Below, one piece after another: positions 26,797-38,100 of a stretch of 64,000 bases of DNA. The position numbers were made by a program, and so were the translations under genes. The stretch's first letter is position 1, and every line of letters begins with the position of its first letter. This stretch comes from Acipenser ruthenus (Eukaryota; Chordata; Actinopteri; Acipenseriformes; Acipenseridae). The stretch spans positions 20,810,659-20,874,658 of the forward strand of contig NC_081217.1 in assembly GCF_902713425.1 (NCBI RefSeq), written 5' to 3'. Below the pieces are notes generated by a model. That model had not been told where the DNA came from. It made no database searches and saw nothing but the letters and a program-made list of their open reading frames with translations.

Positions 26797-28434
26797 TTAT
26801 GTTTCCTGTCTATGTTTAGGGACGTTATCCTTGAAACGACTTCTTACAGTTATCCAAGATGTGGATGTAACAGACTGAATCCAGAACGCTGGATAAACTG
26901 GTTCAGTGAATCTTGTTCTGAATGTGTGCAGACGGGTCTGTTTATCAGTTAGGTTGAGAAACGTCAGAGTCCCTGCATCATAATGTAGGTGCACTGCAAG
27001 CCTGGTGGGCTGGGTGGACACCTGAAGGGGTGTTCCCACATTGTTATGGCAAACAGAGAGCTCATCATGGAATTTAAGAGTCCAGGATGCAGCATTGCAC
27101 CCTAATTCAGCATCTGTACCACTGCCTTTCCGACCCATACTCTTATAACAGATCCCCACATGCCAGTAACCTTCCCCTGTGTCCAGCTCCCAGTAATGCT
27201 CTCCAGATGAGAAGCCCTGGAAACACAGGACCTGACGCCAGTGATCAAACCTCTCTGGGTGGTCAATGTAAGCTTGTTTTGTAGCAGTGTATCTGACAGT
27301 CTTGAGATCATCAGAAAGCATCAGTTTAGGATGAGCTGTATTGGGGTCTAGTATGAGCTCTGAAGAGAGAAATAAAACCTTCAGATCTTGGTGTGCCTTT
27401 CCCATTTCAGCTTGAAATTCAACAAACTTATTTTCTAGATCTTCAAAGAGTTTTCTCTTGTTCAGGTCTTTTTCATCAGGTTCAGTAAAAGGTTTCTCCA
27501 GCGCTTCTGTGAGTTTTGTCTGGATTTCCTGGTGCTTCTGAATGAACAGGAATTCATCAGTTTCAGTCAAGACAGAGTCAGCTTGCTGCTGGATCTCCTT
27601 GAAGAGATGATGCTGTTCAGTGAGCTTGCCGGTGCTGTGCTCCAGACTGTCCACAAGGAGGCGCTGTTCTGCTTCAATCATTTCCGTCATCTGTTCTTTG
27701 TACTTGTTCACAAGTTGAATGATGTTGTTAAAAATGTCCAATGCATTCTGCTTCAGTTCTGCGTTGGCAGCTTTAACTGAGGTTTCGTTCTGTCTTGCCT
27801 TCTCTAAGAAGCCTCCTGCTTGTTTAAGTTTCTCTGTAATTTTTTTCACTTTTGATTCCAGTTCTATCCTCAGTTCAGAATGGGTTGTTTTGAAGCTTTT
27901 CACATTGTGATTCTTGTGCTCACCTTCAATGGTGCAGGAGACACAGATGCAGGACTTGTCCTCAAAACAGTAATACTTTACAGCTTCGTCATGCTTTGAG
28001 CATTTCCTTGCACTGAGGTCTGACGTGGGCTCCACCAAGGCGTGGCTTTGAAATGTTTTTTTTTCCAAATGCGGTTTTAAATGGAGAGCACACATTGAGA
28101 TCTCGCACTTGAGACACATCCTGACAGCTGGGTGTGGGGTCTCCAAGCACATATCACAGAGCACCGGAGAGGAGGGGCTCTCACTGGCTTTGAATCCCTC
28201 CACAATACTGCAAAGCTTGAAGTTTCTCCGCAGTGCAGTTTGCCCTTTGTACTCACACCGGCATTCAGGGCAGGTGTGCTGTCCTCTCCAAGCTTCTTCT
28301 TCAATCACTCCCTCGATACATGTAGCACAAAAGTTGTGACCACAGGGGAGCACAGCCGGCTCGGAAAAGAGCTGCAAACAGATAGGACAGCTCAGTTCTT
28401 CTCGAAAGAGACTTTGTGGTTTAGACTGAGCCAT
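26797..28434 (-). CDS. TRIM E3 ubiquitin ligase, RING-B-box-CC-PRY/SPRY (copy 1)
   Basis: A single uninterrupted coding exon of 545 residues. The frame is open for another 45 codons upstream, but the chosen start (MAQSKPQSLFREEL) is supported by the matching start in the neighbouring copy. The RING finger spans about 16-58 (CPICLQLF, CGHNFC, CPEC). B-box1 spans about 93-131. B-box2 spans 145-176 with all ligands (C145, H148, C156, C164, C167, H173, H176). A long coiled coil follows at about 180-350. PRY (LDPNTAHPKLMLSDD) and SPRY (ERFDHWRQVLCFQGFSSGEH, HLHYDAGTLTFLN, FTEPVYPAFWI) complete it. This is class IV TRIM architecture of the TRIM25/47-like fish type, many of which act in antiviral signalling. 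I cannot assign a one-to-one orthologue. The neighbouring copy 2 is a tandem duplicate in the same orientation. Confidence 0.93.
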   Translation of the reverse strand: MAQSKPQSLFREELSCPICLQLFSEPAVLPCGHNFCATCIEGVIEEEAWRGQHTCPECRCEYKGQTALRRNFKLCSIVEGFKASESPSSPVLCDMCLETPHPAVRMCLKCEISMCALHLKPHLEKKTFQSHALVEPTSDLSARKCSKHDEAVKYYCFEDKSCICVSCTIEGEHKNHNVKSFKTTHSELRIELESKVKKITEKLKQAGGFLEKARQNETSVKAANAELKQNALDIFNNIIQLVNKYKEQMTEMIEAEQRLLVDSLEHSTGKLTEQHHLFKEIQQQADSVLTETDEFLFIQKHQEIQTKLTEALEKPFTEPDEKDLNKRKLFEDLENKFVEFQAEMGKAHQDLKVLFLSSELILDPNTAHPKLMLSDDLKTVRYTATKQAYIDHPERFDHWRQVLCFQGFSSGEHYWELDTGEGYWHVGICYKSMGRKGSGTDAELGCNAASWTLKFHDELSVCHNNVGTPLQVSTQPTRLAVHLHYDAGTLTFLNLTDKQTRLHTFRTRFTEPVYPAFWIQSVTSTSWITVRSRFKDNVPKHRQET

Positions 28435-28528
28435 GTTGCTGTTCCTTGTAGCGTACGCAAGTAGGAGAAGACGAAAGTGAAGGTAAACTAACAGCAGGAA
28501 CCAGCTGCACAAAACGCAGAGGGAGTGG

Positions 28529-30339
28529 CTGCAAGTTAAGGAAGTCTGATGGTATGCAAGAAGGGACAAATTACATGCGTTTTATTGTGTAAGATATTTT
28601 TTGAATGCTTAACCAAGCTTCTGCTCCTGTGTAAAGTATGCACCCCTGTTTTGTAAAAGCAATGAAGAAACTTTCAGATTGAAGGGCTCCTATGTGCTTT
28701 AATCATGAACAGAATCAATCTCAAGAAATCTGTCCCCTGACTGTTTAACACCCTGAGCCGAATGAAAAGACTGTGAAGCCAGAGTGGAGTAGAACAGCTT
28801 TAGCTCTAGATGGCATTGTGTGCATTTCCTTTATGTGCAGTTCAGTAAGGTCTACAAATAATCAAGGCTGTGAATGAGCTATTCTGTGTGCACATGTGCA
28901 TCTGATTTGTGGGGTAGTGCAGGTCCAAACTGGGACTGGTCAAACAGGTAGAAACAGATCAGCAGTAGATAGATTTATATACAGGGTTCTGGGACAGAGA
29001 ACGTCTGTGTGTGAGAATATCTGCACCTATAGAAGCAAAGTCTGTTTACTCTCCTTGAGCGTCGATATAATGATGCGTTATATATGTCTGTGTGTGTGTG
29101 TGTGTGTCTAATAGGTTAGTTAATTGAAGACTATTCAAACTTTTTATTATCAGATTTCTGAAAATCAAAACACAGAAATGTTATCAGGACCATTAACAGG
29201 ATGAATGTCTCCAGAACAAAACGTTGTTTGGTCAGAATAATATACACAAATCAGAAATGATACACACACTACAGTAAACAATAAACAGCATACAGTACCA
29301 GACCTGGGCCAGTTACAATGACAGCAGAATCGTTTGCTGAAATCACAATAATAACTGCAATGCTAATTGTGTTCAATTACAATTATACTAAAAAGTTACA
29401 TAAACGACTACACACATTGACATGTTTACTCTATTTATTCCAAATAACCAACAATACAGAAACACACTATATACCGTAACTTGAATTGTTTTCAAACACA
29501 TGAGGTCACCAGAGGTGGTTGAAAATACAAGAACAATGATCGAATGACAAATCAATGCGTAATTGAACTAGAATCAGTTGATTACTGTATCTGGTATAAT
29601 TACAATTTTACAACTACACAGGTGTGCCAAGGTTCAATTTCAATTACATTATAATTACACCCAATTACAAAATGCACAATTTCAATTGTAATTGACCTCA
29701 GGTGTGTAGAGTACTGTATGTCTGTGCTCATCCTTTGACTTTGCAGAATGAACAATCCTGTTTCTGCGATACACCTTCTCAAAATCACTCGTCCCTCCAT
29801 GTCACCACTCACAGGGAGCAGGAAGCAAGAGCACACAAGTTAAAAACAGCTAAAGAATAAAATGACGGCTCTGAAACAGTTGCATTGCTTCCATCAAGCA
29901 CCTTCAAACCGGAGGGGCAGCCTTCTCTAACAATGCCGCTCCTAATAACCTCACTGACGTCACCCGTTGTCATGACACAGCTGCCATTGGCAAGACGACT
30001 CCTGCTGCATGTAACGCGAAACCTGGGACAAGCAGCGCTCTAATATCGTGCTTTCGATTGTTTTAATAGCAAAATTGCACAGGCACAAGATGAAATCTTT
30101 ATAAACCAAAACTAATGTTTCTTATTTATAAATCTGAACGATTAGCTTCCAAAAGCTTCTCTAAATAAATACAAATTAAATAAATAAATAACTGACTTAA
30201 TTCTTCCCCTTGGCAGCTGTGCTGTGGATTTGTTGGTTTGCATTACGCACGCTAGCTTATGGAGAGCATGTTAACCAGATTTTGCATTTTGCATAATAGA
30301 TTGCATCATTGTTTGTTCATGGGCATGCTATTGGCTTCG
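28529..30339. other. Inter-TRIM spacer with possible promoter and 5' exon
   Basis: No coding homology. On the minus strand there is a perfect CRE palindrome TGACGTCA (29,955-29,962) and a CCAAT box (plus-strand ATTGG at 29,986). A downstream donor CCCT|GTGAGTGG lies at 29,813/29,812, and an acceptor CTTAACTTGCAG lies at 28,530/28,529 before the copy 1 ATG. These could form a 5' UTR exon spliced to the coding exon. This is inference. Confidence 0.3.
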
Positions 30340-32106
30340 CTAGTTAATATTTGCATATGTTCGAAAGTCCCTGTCTGTAGTACTTCTTACAGTTATCCAA
30401 GATGTTGCTGTGCCAGATTGGATCCAGAACGCTGGATAAACTGGTTCGGTGAATCGTGCTCTAAATGTGTGCAGATGGGTCTGTTTGTCAGACACATTGA
30501 GAAATGTCACAGTCCCAGCATCATAATTTAAGTGCACTCCAAGCTTGACGGGCTGAGTGGACACCTCAAGGCGAGTGCACACATTCTTATGCCAAGCAGA
30601 CAGCTTCCCATGCAACTCAACAGTCCAGGATGCCTTATTGCACCCTAATTTAGAGTCTGTACCGCTGCCTTTCCTTGCCATGCTCTTGTAGCAGATTCCC
30701 ACATGCCAAAAGCCCTCCCCAGCGTCCACCTCCCAGTAATGTTCTCCAGATGAGAAGCCCTGGAAACACAGGACCTGGCGCCAATGATCAAACCTTTCTG
30801 GGAGCTGGGGGTAAGGCTGTTTCGTAGCAGTGTATCTGACAGTCTTGAGATCCTCAGAGAGAGACAGCGAACAGTGGGCTGTGTGCGGGTCTAGTGTGAG
30901 CTCTGAGGGGTAAATCAAAACCTTCAGATCCTGGCGTGACTCTCTAATTTCAGCTTGAAACTCGACAAACGTCCTTTCCAGACTTTCAAGGAGTTTCTTA
31001 TTGTGCATCGTTTGACTCGTAACGTCGTTCTCATTTAAAGGGGTTTCCAGTGCTGCTTTGAGTTTTGTCTGGATTTGCTGGTACTTCTGAATGAACTGGA
31101 ATTGATCGGTTTCTGCCAAGATAGAGTCCGCTTGCTGCTGGATCTCTTTGCAGAGATGTTGTTGCTTTGTAATATAGTCAGTGCTGCGCTCCAGACTGTC
31201 CACAAGGTAGCACTGTTCCTCTTCTATCATATTTAGCATCTTTTCTTTGTAAGTGCAAACAAGTTGAGCGATGCGGTCGAACAGGCCTGACACGTTCTGT
31301 TTCAATTCTGCGCTTGAAACTTTCACCGAGGCTTTATTCTTTTCCCCCTTCTGGAGAAGGCTCTCTGCTAGATGGATTTTCTTTATCATCTCCGATTCCA
31401 GGTCCAACTTCAGTTCAGGATGATTGGTTTTGCCATTTTCCACACTGGCAGCTTTAACTGAGGTTCCATGAATGTGCCCCTTCTCTAAGAAGCTCTGCGA
31501 CAGATTCAGCTTCTCTGTCATTATTTTAATCTTGGACTGTAGTCCACCCTTCATTTCAGAACAAGCTTTTATTAGATTTTTTTTCTTCAGCTTACCTTTG
31601 ATGGTGCATGAGATGCAGACGCAGGACTTGTCCTCAGAGCAGCCAAAATTCCCAACGTCTTCATACACTGGGCATGCATTGATACCGAGTTCTGACTTGG
31701 GCTCCACCAAGGCGTGGCTTTCAAATGTTTTTTTTTCCAAATGCGGTTTTAAATGGAGAGCACACATTGAGATCTCGCACTTGAGACACGTCCTGACAGC
31801 TGGGTGTGGGGTCTCCAAGCACATATCACAGAGCACCGGAGAGGAGGGGCTCTCACTGGCTTTGAATCCCTCCACAATACTGCAAAGCTGGACGTTTCTC
31901 CGCAGCGCAGCTTTCCCCTTGTACTCACTCAGGCATTCAGGGCAGGTGTGCTGTCCTCTCCCAGCTTCTCCTTCAATCACTCCCTCGATACATGAAGCAC
32001 AAAAGTTGTGACCACAGGGGAGCATAGCCGGCTCGGAAAAGAGCTGTAAACAGATAGGACAGCTCAGTTCTTCTCGAAAGAGGCTTTCTGGGTTAGAATA
32101 CGCCAT
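30340..32106 (-). CDS. TRIM family protein with degenerate B-box2 (copy 2)
   Basis: A single coding exon of 588 residues starting MAYSNPESLFREEL; the frame is open 25 codons further upstream. RING (about 16-58) and B-box1 (about 93-131) are nearly identical to copy 1. In B-box2 the four cysteines remain (C145, C156, C164, C167) but the three histidines are gone (Y148, L173, K176), so it should not bind zinc normally. The coiled coil is longer because a 43-residue block is present twice in tandem (about 183-228 and 229-271). This accounts exactly for the length difference from copy 1. PRY-SPRY is intact (LDPHTAHCSLSLSEDL, WEVDAGEGFWHVGI, HLNYDAGTVTFLN). No internal stop or frameshift. A probable E3 ligase, function unknown. 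Confidence 0.92.
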   Translation of the reverse strand: MAYSNPESLFREELSCPICLQLFSEPAMLPCGHNFCASCIEGVIEGEAGRGQHTCPECLSEYKGKAALRRNVQLCSIVEGFKASESPSSPVLCDMCLETPHPAVRTCLKCEISMCALHLKPHLEKKTFESHALVEPKSELGINACPVYEDVGNFGCSEDKSCVCISCTIKGKLKKKNLIKACSEMKGGLQSKIKIMTEKLNLSQSFLEKGHIHGTSVKAASVENGKTNHPELKLDLESEMIKKIHLAESLLQKGEKNKASVKVSSAELKQNVSGLFDRIAQLVCTYKEKMLNMIEEEQCYLVDSLERSTDYITKQQHLCKEIQQQADSILAETDQFQFIQKYQQIQTKLKAALETPLNENDVTSQTMHNKKLLESLERTFVEFQAEIRESRQDLKVLIYPSELTLDPHTAHCSLSLSEDLKTVRYTATKQPYPQLPERFDHWRQVLCFQGFSSGEHYWEVDAGEGFWHVGICYKSMARKGSGTDSKLGCNKASWTVELHGKLSAWHKNVCTRLEVSTQPVKLGVHLNYDAGTVTFLNVSDKQTHLHTFRARFTEPVYPAFWIQSGTATSWITVRSTTDRDFRTYANIN

Positions 32107-33000
32107 CTGTGCTGCTGCTTCAGTGTGAGATGCAAATGTAAATGAAGGGGGTGCGGACCGTGCGGTAAAACAGTGAGGCAAAAAATATATTAGGGGCGGG
32201 ACACAGGCAAAGTGCTTTGGAAGAAACGAAACTTAAACCTGACACCTGAAAAGCCTGAACAGTTTACACACGGTGGGGAACTAAAACAAATAGAATGAAT
32301 ACAATTTTTCAACAACAGCTAAAACAGTTAAGTGAAGAATTGATAAACCAGCACATGAAAACTAACTTTTTAAATTAAGCACCATGGCCCCACGCCCCCC
32401 AGATATTTTGTGTTACAGATTTCTTTTATCTGGATCGTTTTGATCTGTTGTTTTTTTTTTTTTTTCGGAAAATGTCATTGCTGGATTACGTGTATCCACA
32501 TTCCAAATAATTATGCTTACGAAATTCGTTTTGTTTTTAAAGGAATCGCGATCACAAAATCTAGGAATTAAAAATCCGGATCATTACGTTTTGAAAAACC
32601 GGCCCCAGCAGAAGGCAAGATTAAATCTGAGATCTAACCAGTGCGCTCCGTTTAACCATACAGCAATGAATTCTAAAGCTCACGTTTTTAAATATCTTAT
32701 AAAGACCTAATAAAAAAAAAAACAGTCACATCATTACAACGAACTGTGTTTGTTTTTAGACAACCTGCTTCAGTGTCACAGTTACCCAGAGGCACACCTT
32801 AGTCAAATATATACGTATTATTATAGTCGTCACCTCTCTGGCTGTGGGCAGGGCTGTTTTAAAACCCCTACAAAACGCCCAACCCTAAAGCTTTATCTGT
32901 AATGCCAGGGTCCAGAAATTAAAATTGCAACCCACCCTCCCTGTGCTACCACCACAGCACGTTCAGACAAACGCACGACGGCTCTTTCTAGCACCCCCAG
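32107..33000. other. Intergenic, nothing recognised
   Basis: AT-rich spacer between TRIM copy 2 (reading left) and CEPT1 (reading right). No coding homology and no clear repeat beyond T and A runs. Confidence 0.55.
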
Positions 33001-33350
33001 GCGGCTGCGCTTGGTATCGGTCCTCCGGGGTGCGACGGAAGCGAGTACAGTGAGCCTTCCGCTTGCCTGACTGACGTTGTGTTGGCGATTTTTTATCCGG
33101 TGTCAGCTAGTCTCTCAGTCCGGCTGAAACTACCCTCCCGGAGCCGAGGGGAGCTCCCTCCTTTCCCCAGCGGTTCAACGGCTTATCTGCCCGGGCGATA
33201 CTCTTGCACCTAACCCTGCTTTGTAGTTTACGTGGCCGGCGGGGTCTGGGATAAATTGGATTCGCGTTACATTGCTGTTGGATCGGAAAGCCCCCACTGG
33301 GAGAGGTCGGAGCTTTGGGCCGTTTCTGGAAGATTATAAAATAATATAAG
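33001..33350 (+). promoter_or_regulatory. CEPT1: Probable CEPT1 promoter and non-coding exon 1
   Basis: A CpG-bearing segment ends in the donor AAG|GTAAAC at 33,350/33,351. The ATG-bearing exon has an acceptor just before 35,107, so this segment fits a 5' UTR exon. The start site is not determined. Confidence 0.45.
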
Positions 33351-34170
33351 GTAAACAAACAGCGTGCGATTAACTTTTAATTATTGACAGCTGTGTGCGT
33401 ATCTTTGGCTGGTGTTTGTGTGTTTTCTGAGGGGGGACAGTGTTGTTGGGACGCTTGTGTAAGCATTTGACATTTGACAGGGGTAGCGTTAGGTTTAATA
33501 ACATCATCGGTAATTGTTATGTACCGGTATATTATAACATGTGTATGCTGCAATTTGCATTTAATATGGTTGTTTTAATCGAGCAAAGTATTGGTTATGT
33601 AAGTGCTCTGCCCTTGACAAATATCTGATTTCTCAAACCCAGTTGCGGTTTGTCATCTTCTGTCATGGATTGTGTCGCTGTCACGGTTTGCCCTTTTGTA
33701 AAGAGATAATAATGGGGTCCCTAAAGACGTGCTGTTATAATTAAATACTTTTAGCAGATGCGTGTTTCACAGTGTGTTTCACCCGGTCCTGATAGATAGT
33801 AGTAATCTTCACATTACACGCTGTACAGTCACTACAGAAGTGACGTGTTAATAGCGGGTTGCGCTGTGTGTGTCTTTATATTGCTGTGATACGCCGGTTA
33901 CAGGGAACAGAAGTGAGACTTTTTTATTTTACTGTCATTGCTGGGGGCGTTCGTTTTAAGGCAGAACGGCTCAAAGGTCGCATTTTATCCAACTTTCGTT
34001 TCTCAAAAGGGAAAGCGATCGTTGGGCTTCTGTTCAACATTGCGCAGTGGCCCACCTGCGCCCTGTACCTGCAGTCTATTGCACACCTCTGGTTCAATCC
34101 TGATCCCAGGGAGAATTAACAATCCATGTTTTAGTTTGAACCAAGTTCTAGCAATGTGTTTGGTCTAGAA

Positions 34171-34340
34171 TGCAGCCAGGATACGGCTCCCATTGCATAG
34201 CATTTTTATTCCATTCCAGGTTTTACTTTGAGTTTATAAAAACTCACCTGAGCTCGTTGCCTATACACTGTGACAAATCAAACTCGTAGTAAAACCTGGA
34301 ATGGAACTGCTATGCAATAGGACTCATATTCCCATCCTTG
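34171..34340 (+). mobile_element. Palindromic hAT-like MITE (family 1)
   Basis: Both arms are present: CATTCCAGGTTTTACTTTG at the left and TAGTAAAACCTGGAATGG at the right, with TACACTGTG in the centre. The outer ends are decayed. It lies in CEPT1 intron 1. Confidence 0.75.
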
Positions 34341-35195
34341 TGATGCACATACCTGTCCAATATTCTCACAAGCTAGTCCGAGATGCTGTACTTTTTAATG
34401 AAAGTGTTTGAATGGAAATGTTTCAAGCAGAAATGTAGATCATGATTTCCTCTGCTTAGTCCTGTCTTGCCAGTAATCATCTGCATTAGCCTTGTATGTC
34501 TGCTGTATAGTTTTCTAATGACGTCATCCAATTCCCACTGAGTCGTGTTAAGTGTCATATGTTTTGTAAAGGCTTAGTTGATGCATGTACGGAATGTTCT
34601 GCAGCAGCCTGCATTGCTTTGTACGTGCAGTGTGCAAGTGCGCTCGTGTTAGTGGCCAGACACTCCTCGTTAAGGATCATTGTTACTGGTTATTTAAGTA
34701 AACCAACTTTCAATGCATTTTTTTTTTTTTTTTTTCCCATTATGAAAGCGAAGTGTATACTTTTCATGAAGATTGTGAGTGCTGACGCCCATTTGGTGTG
34801 ATCGTCATTACAATTCAGTTTGACGTCCTTTGCTTGTCAAAGCTAGTTTTTTGCACGACTCTTTAATTTTCTTTCGCCAGCCTCTTCAGCTCCATCCAGC
34901 AGTGCTTGGATTCAGAACTGGAGACTGAGCTGGGCTCCTAAAGAGCCTCAAAGCGTTAATCACAATCAGGATTTTATATTGCATGTTAACAGTACAAACA
35001 AAGCAATGCTGCAGAGCATTACTCTCTATACAGCTATAGTGTTGGCAAGTATAGCATGTCAGGTATTGGAACGTCTGTGTAAGCCCTGTTCTTTGTCTGA
35101 TTGAAGGATCTGTCTGCCACTGCACTGTGGAGCCTGTCCAGCTGTCCAGCAGGGGGCCCTACTGCGAGGACTCTGTATCCAGTCGGGAGCTCTCG

Positions 35196-38100
35196 ATGAG
35201 CGGGCACAGATCGGCGAGGCTCCGGAGCCGGGACTCGGACCGGCACATGGACACTGTCTGCCGGCCGGCCATGGGAGGAGGGGGAGAGGGAGGAGGATGT
35301 GTCCTCAGCAAGCTGGTCCAGCTGCCCTCTCCGCCCCTGTCCCGGCACCAGCTGAAGAGGCTGGATGAGCACCGGTACCGTAGTGCCGGCCGCTCCCTGC
35401 TGGAGCCCATCATGCAGTGCTACTGGGAGTGGCTGGTGGCCCGTGTGCCCGTCTGGATCGCTCCCAACCTCATCACCATCGTCGGGCTCGTCACCAACAT
35501 CTTCACCACCCTGGTGCTGGTGTATTACTGCCCCACCGCCACCGAGCAGGTAGGGACTAGCCAGGGCTGCCTTCATCCAGTGCTTTTAGAAACGCACACA
35601 ATCTAAGGTAAAATGCAAAGGCTTTGACAGGTGCCTTCGCTAGAGTAACGATCATTACAATGATGAAGGCACCAGCTGGAACGTTTGTCTCCTGCAGGGT
35701 GCGGCTAAAATTCTCCACGTCTGCTTTTCAGATCCCTGTTTAAACTCCAGAAGCAGATTTATTTATTTTGTTACTTTATGGGTCAGTTTGGTTTACTAGA
35801 CTGTGAAGTTTCTTCAGTTTAGAACAGATCTAGAACAGATTGGAAGCACCGGGGAATCCAGTTCAGACTTTTGGCCCGCTTGTTTAATTACACATGCTAT
35901 CTCTCCAGCTACTTGTCTAATCAGTCGAAACATATAGTTAGGTAGTTCAGTGAAAGTAGATCCTGTACGCACAGACTCCTGCAGTAGTCTTTATCTTCAT
36001 AGTCTTTCTTTAGGAAGGTATTGTTCGGTTTTTCTTTGTTGGTCCGCATTCCGATATTATAAAGGCTGCTGCTCCCTGTAATCTAATACAGTGGCTCACA
36101 TTAAGCCTCCTGTTTCCTGGACTGGGAGCGCAGACGGCATGTGAACATGTGGAATGTCCTCCCAGGCTCCTTGTCATCCAGTAATAGTTTACACATGGAT
36201 TAGTAAGCAACTGAAGGTCACTCAGAATGCCTCAGTATTGAATTGCCTGGTGGCATCCTGAGCCAAATCCAAGGCTCATTTTCAGAGATGAATAAAGGCA
36301 GTGTTAAAGGCATAAAACAAGCAAAGGAGGAATTATTAATACTTGGCTTTGGGCTTGCCTCAAAATCAGAGCCTCTTGATTTTTATATGTAGCAGAACTG
36401 TCTCACAACACAGTATAACCTGGACTGAGGATTCTGCATCCTGCTGTTTATGATGTGTTGTACAGTTTGGGTGTAATTTATGTATTTCAAGAAAAAAAAC
36501 CTAAATAAGGTCTACTTTGAAATAGTTTCTTCTGTTTTTATGGCCAGAATCGTGATTGAGTGTTTTTAAGCTAGCTAAATGACATTGTGTTTGTTCATAT
36601 CTTGTGTTTGTTTGTTTTTTCTTTCTTTTAGGCACCTTTGTGGGCATACCTGTCGTGCGCTGTGGGGCTTTTTATCTACCAATCGCTGGACGCTATAGAC
36701 GGAAAGCAGGCGAGGCGAACCAATAGCAGTTCCCCTCTGGGCGAGCTCTTCGACCACGGCTGCGATTCTCTGTCCACAGGTAGCTTGTTTACTGAGCATG
36801 TTACCTGTACACTGTGGCTAACCAAGCTTGTAGGAAAACCTGGAATGGGGGAAGCTGCTGTGGAATAGGAGTCTTATTTCCATCCCTGGACTTAAAATGT
36901 ACTATATGTATCACTGTTGTATTGTTCTGTGTGTGTGAGAGAGAGAGACTGGGCATTTGCTGGTAGCTGAGTTCACTGCATCACCGCTTCAGTTTTATAT
37001 TTGTATTTCCGCACCTGTTCTTGGGTAAGGTGACCTGTGTGGGCTGACAGCGACGTTACAGCCCCCACAAGGTTTACAATACCGTTCCGGTGGTTTGGCA
37101 ATTATTTTGCATATGAAGGTCATTCACAATAATATAGATAGCTAAAATACCTCCACACGATAGAAGGTTTAGATAATTCTTGTATAATAACGCTATAGAA
37201 TAAAAACAGTGTTGATTTGATGAAGTTCATGATACAGTCACAGCAGTGTTGTACATGTTTCAGTGTTGTGGTTATCCTTTGTTTTGTTCGACTGGTTGCT
37301 TAGTAACCTGTATCTGCTGGCCTGAGAGATTACCAGGAAATGTTTATTCAGAGGGACTGGCGAGAAGGAAAACGAACACCGGCTTTACCTGCCTCTGTTA
37401 CAGACTAGGCAAAGTGCAGATCAGGATTAGCTGAAAAGGTGGAGACTTAGTAGGTGTTCAGCTCCGGTCCATGGGGATCCAAACACCAGGCTTTTCACAG
37501 TCCGGGTTTTTATTCCAACCACTAGCTCACTTCCCAACCATGCAAATAAAGAAATACCCCGAGGGTACCTGAGTCCTGCAGGCTGTGAATAAAGCTCTAG
37601 AATATATTCAAATGAGGTATTTTGTTGAAACTTTTAATTGGGAATTTACACTTGAGAAAGAAACAGCGGCCAGACATTTCTTTTGAAATCCACTGCATGG
37701 CGTTTACCTCTTGAAACACTCGCGGTCCATGCTGACTCCATGTGTGGAGACCGTGCTGATTTGCTCTTTTGCTCCTGTCCCCTGCAGTGTTTGTGGTCCT
37801 GGGGACGTGTATTGCTGTGCAGCTGGGAACCAACCCAGACTGGATGTTCTTCTGCTGTTTCGCAGGGATGTTCATGTTCTACTGCGCTCACTGGCAGACC
37901 TACGTGTCGGGCACGCTGCGCTTCGGAATGTAAGTAACCAGCGCAGTGTTCAGCCGTGCCTGGGGCCACCAGGAGCTGTCCACGGAGACCACAGCAGGGC
38001 TGACTGGTTTCTTTACCGTTTCAGAGGAGAGTAGATTCGTAAATGCCAGTGTTAATCGCTGAGGCACTTTGAAGCAGTGCTACTCGTTAGCACTGTGTTA

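Noticed and set aside
28435-28569. 45-residue N-terminal extension of TRIM copy 1 with hydrophobic leucines (possible signal or membrane anchor)
   Set aside because: The tandem copy starts at the equivalent internal methionine and its own upstream extension is unrelated in sequence, so the extension is most likely 5' UTR.
32223-32233. Interferon response element upstream of TRIM copy 2 (GAAACGAAACT)
   Set aside because: The spacing between GAAA cores is one base short of the ISRE consensus, so I do not call it.
35127-35195. In-frame extension of CEPT1 upstream of the ATG, starting at a GTG
   Set aside because: GTG is not a normal vertebrate start. The ATG at 35,196 gives the conserved MSGHRS start of CEPT1.
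35628-35674. Small hairpin GGTGCCTTC / GAAGGCACC in a CEPT1 intron
   Set aside because: Short arms, no second copy seen; could be chance.
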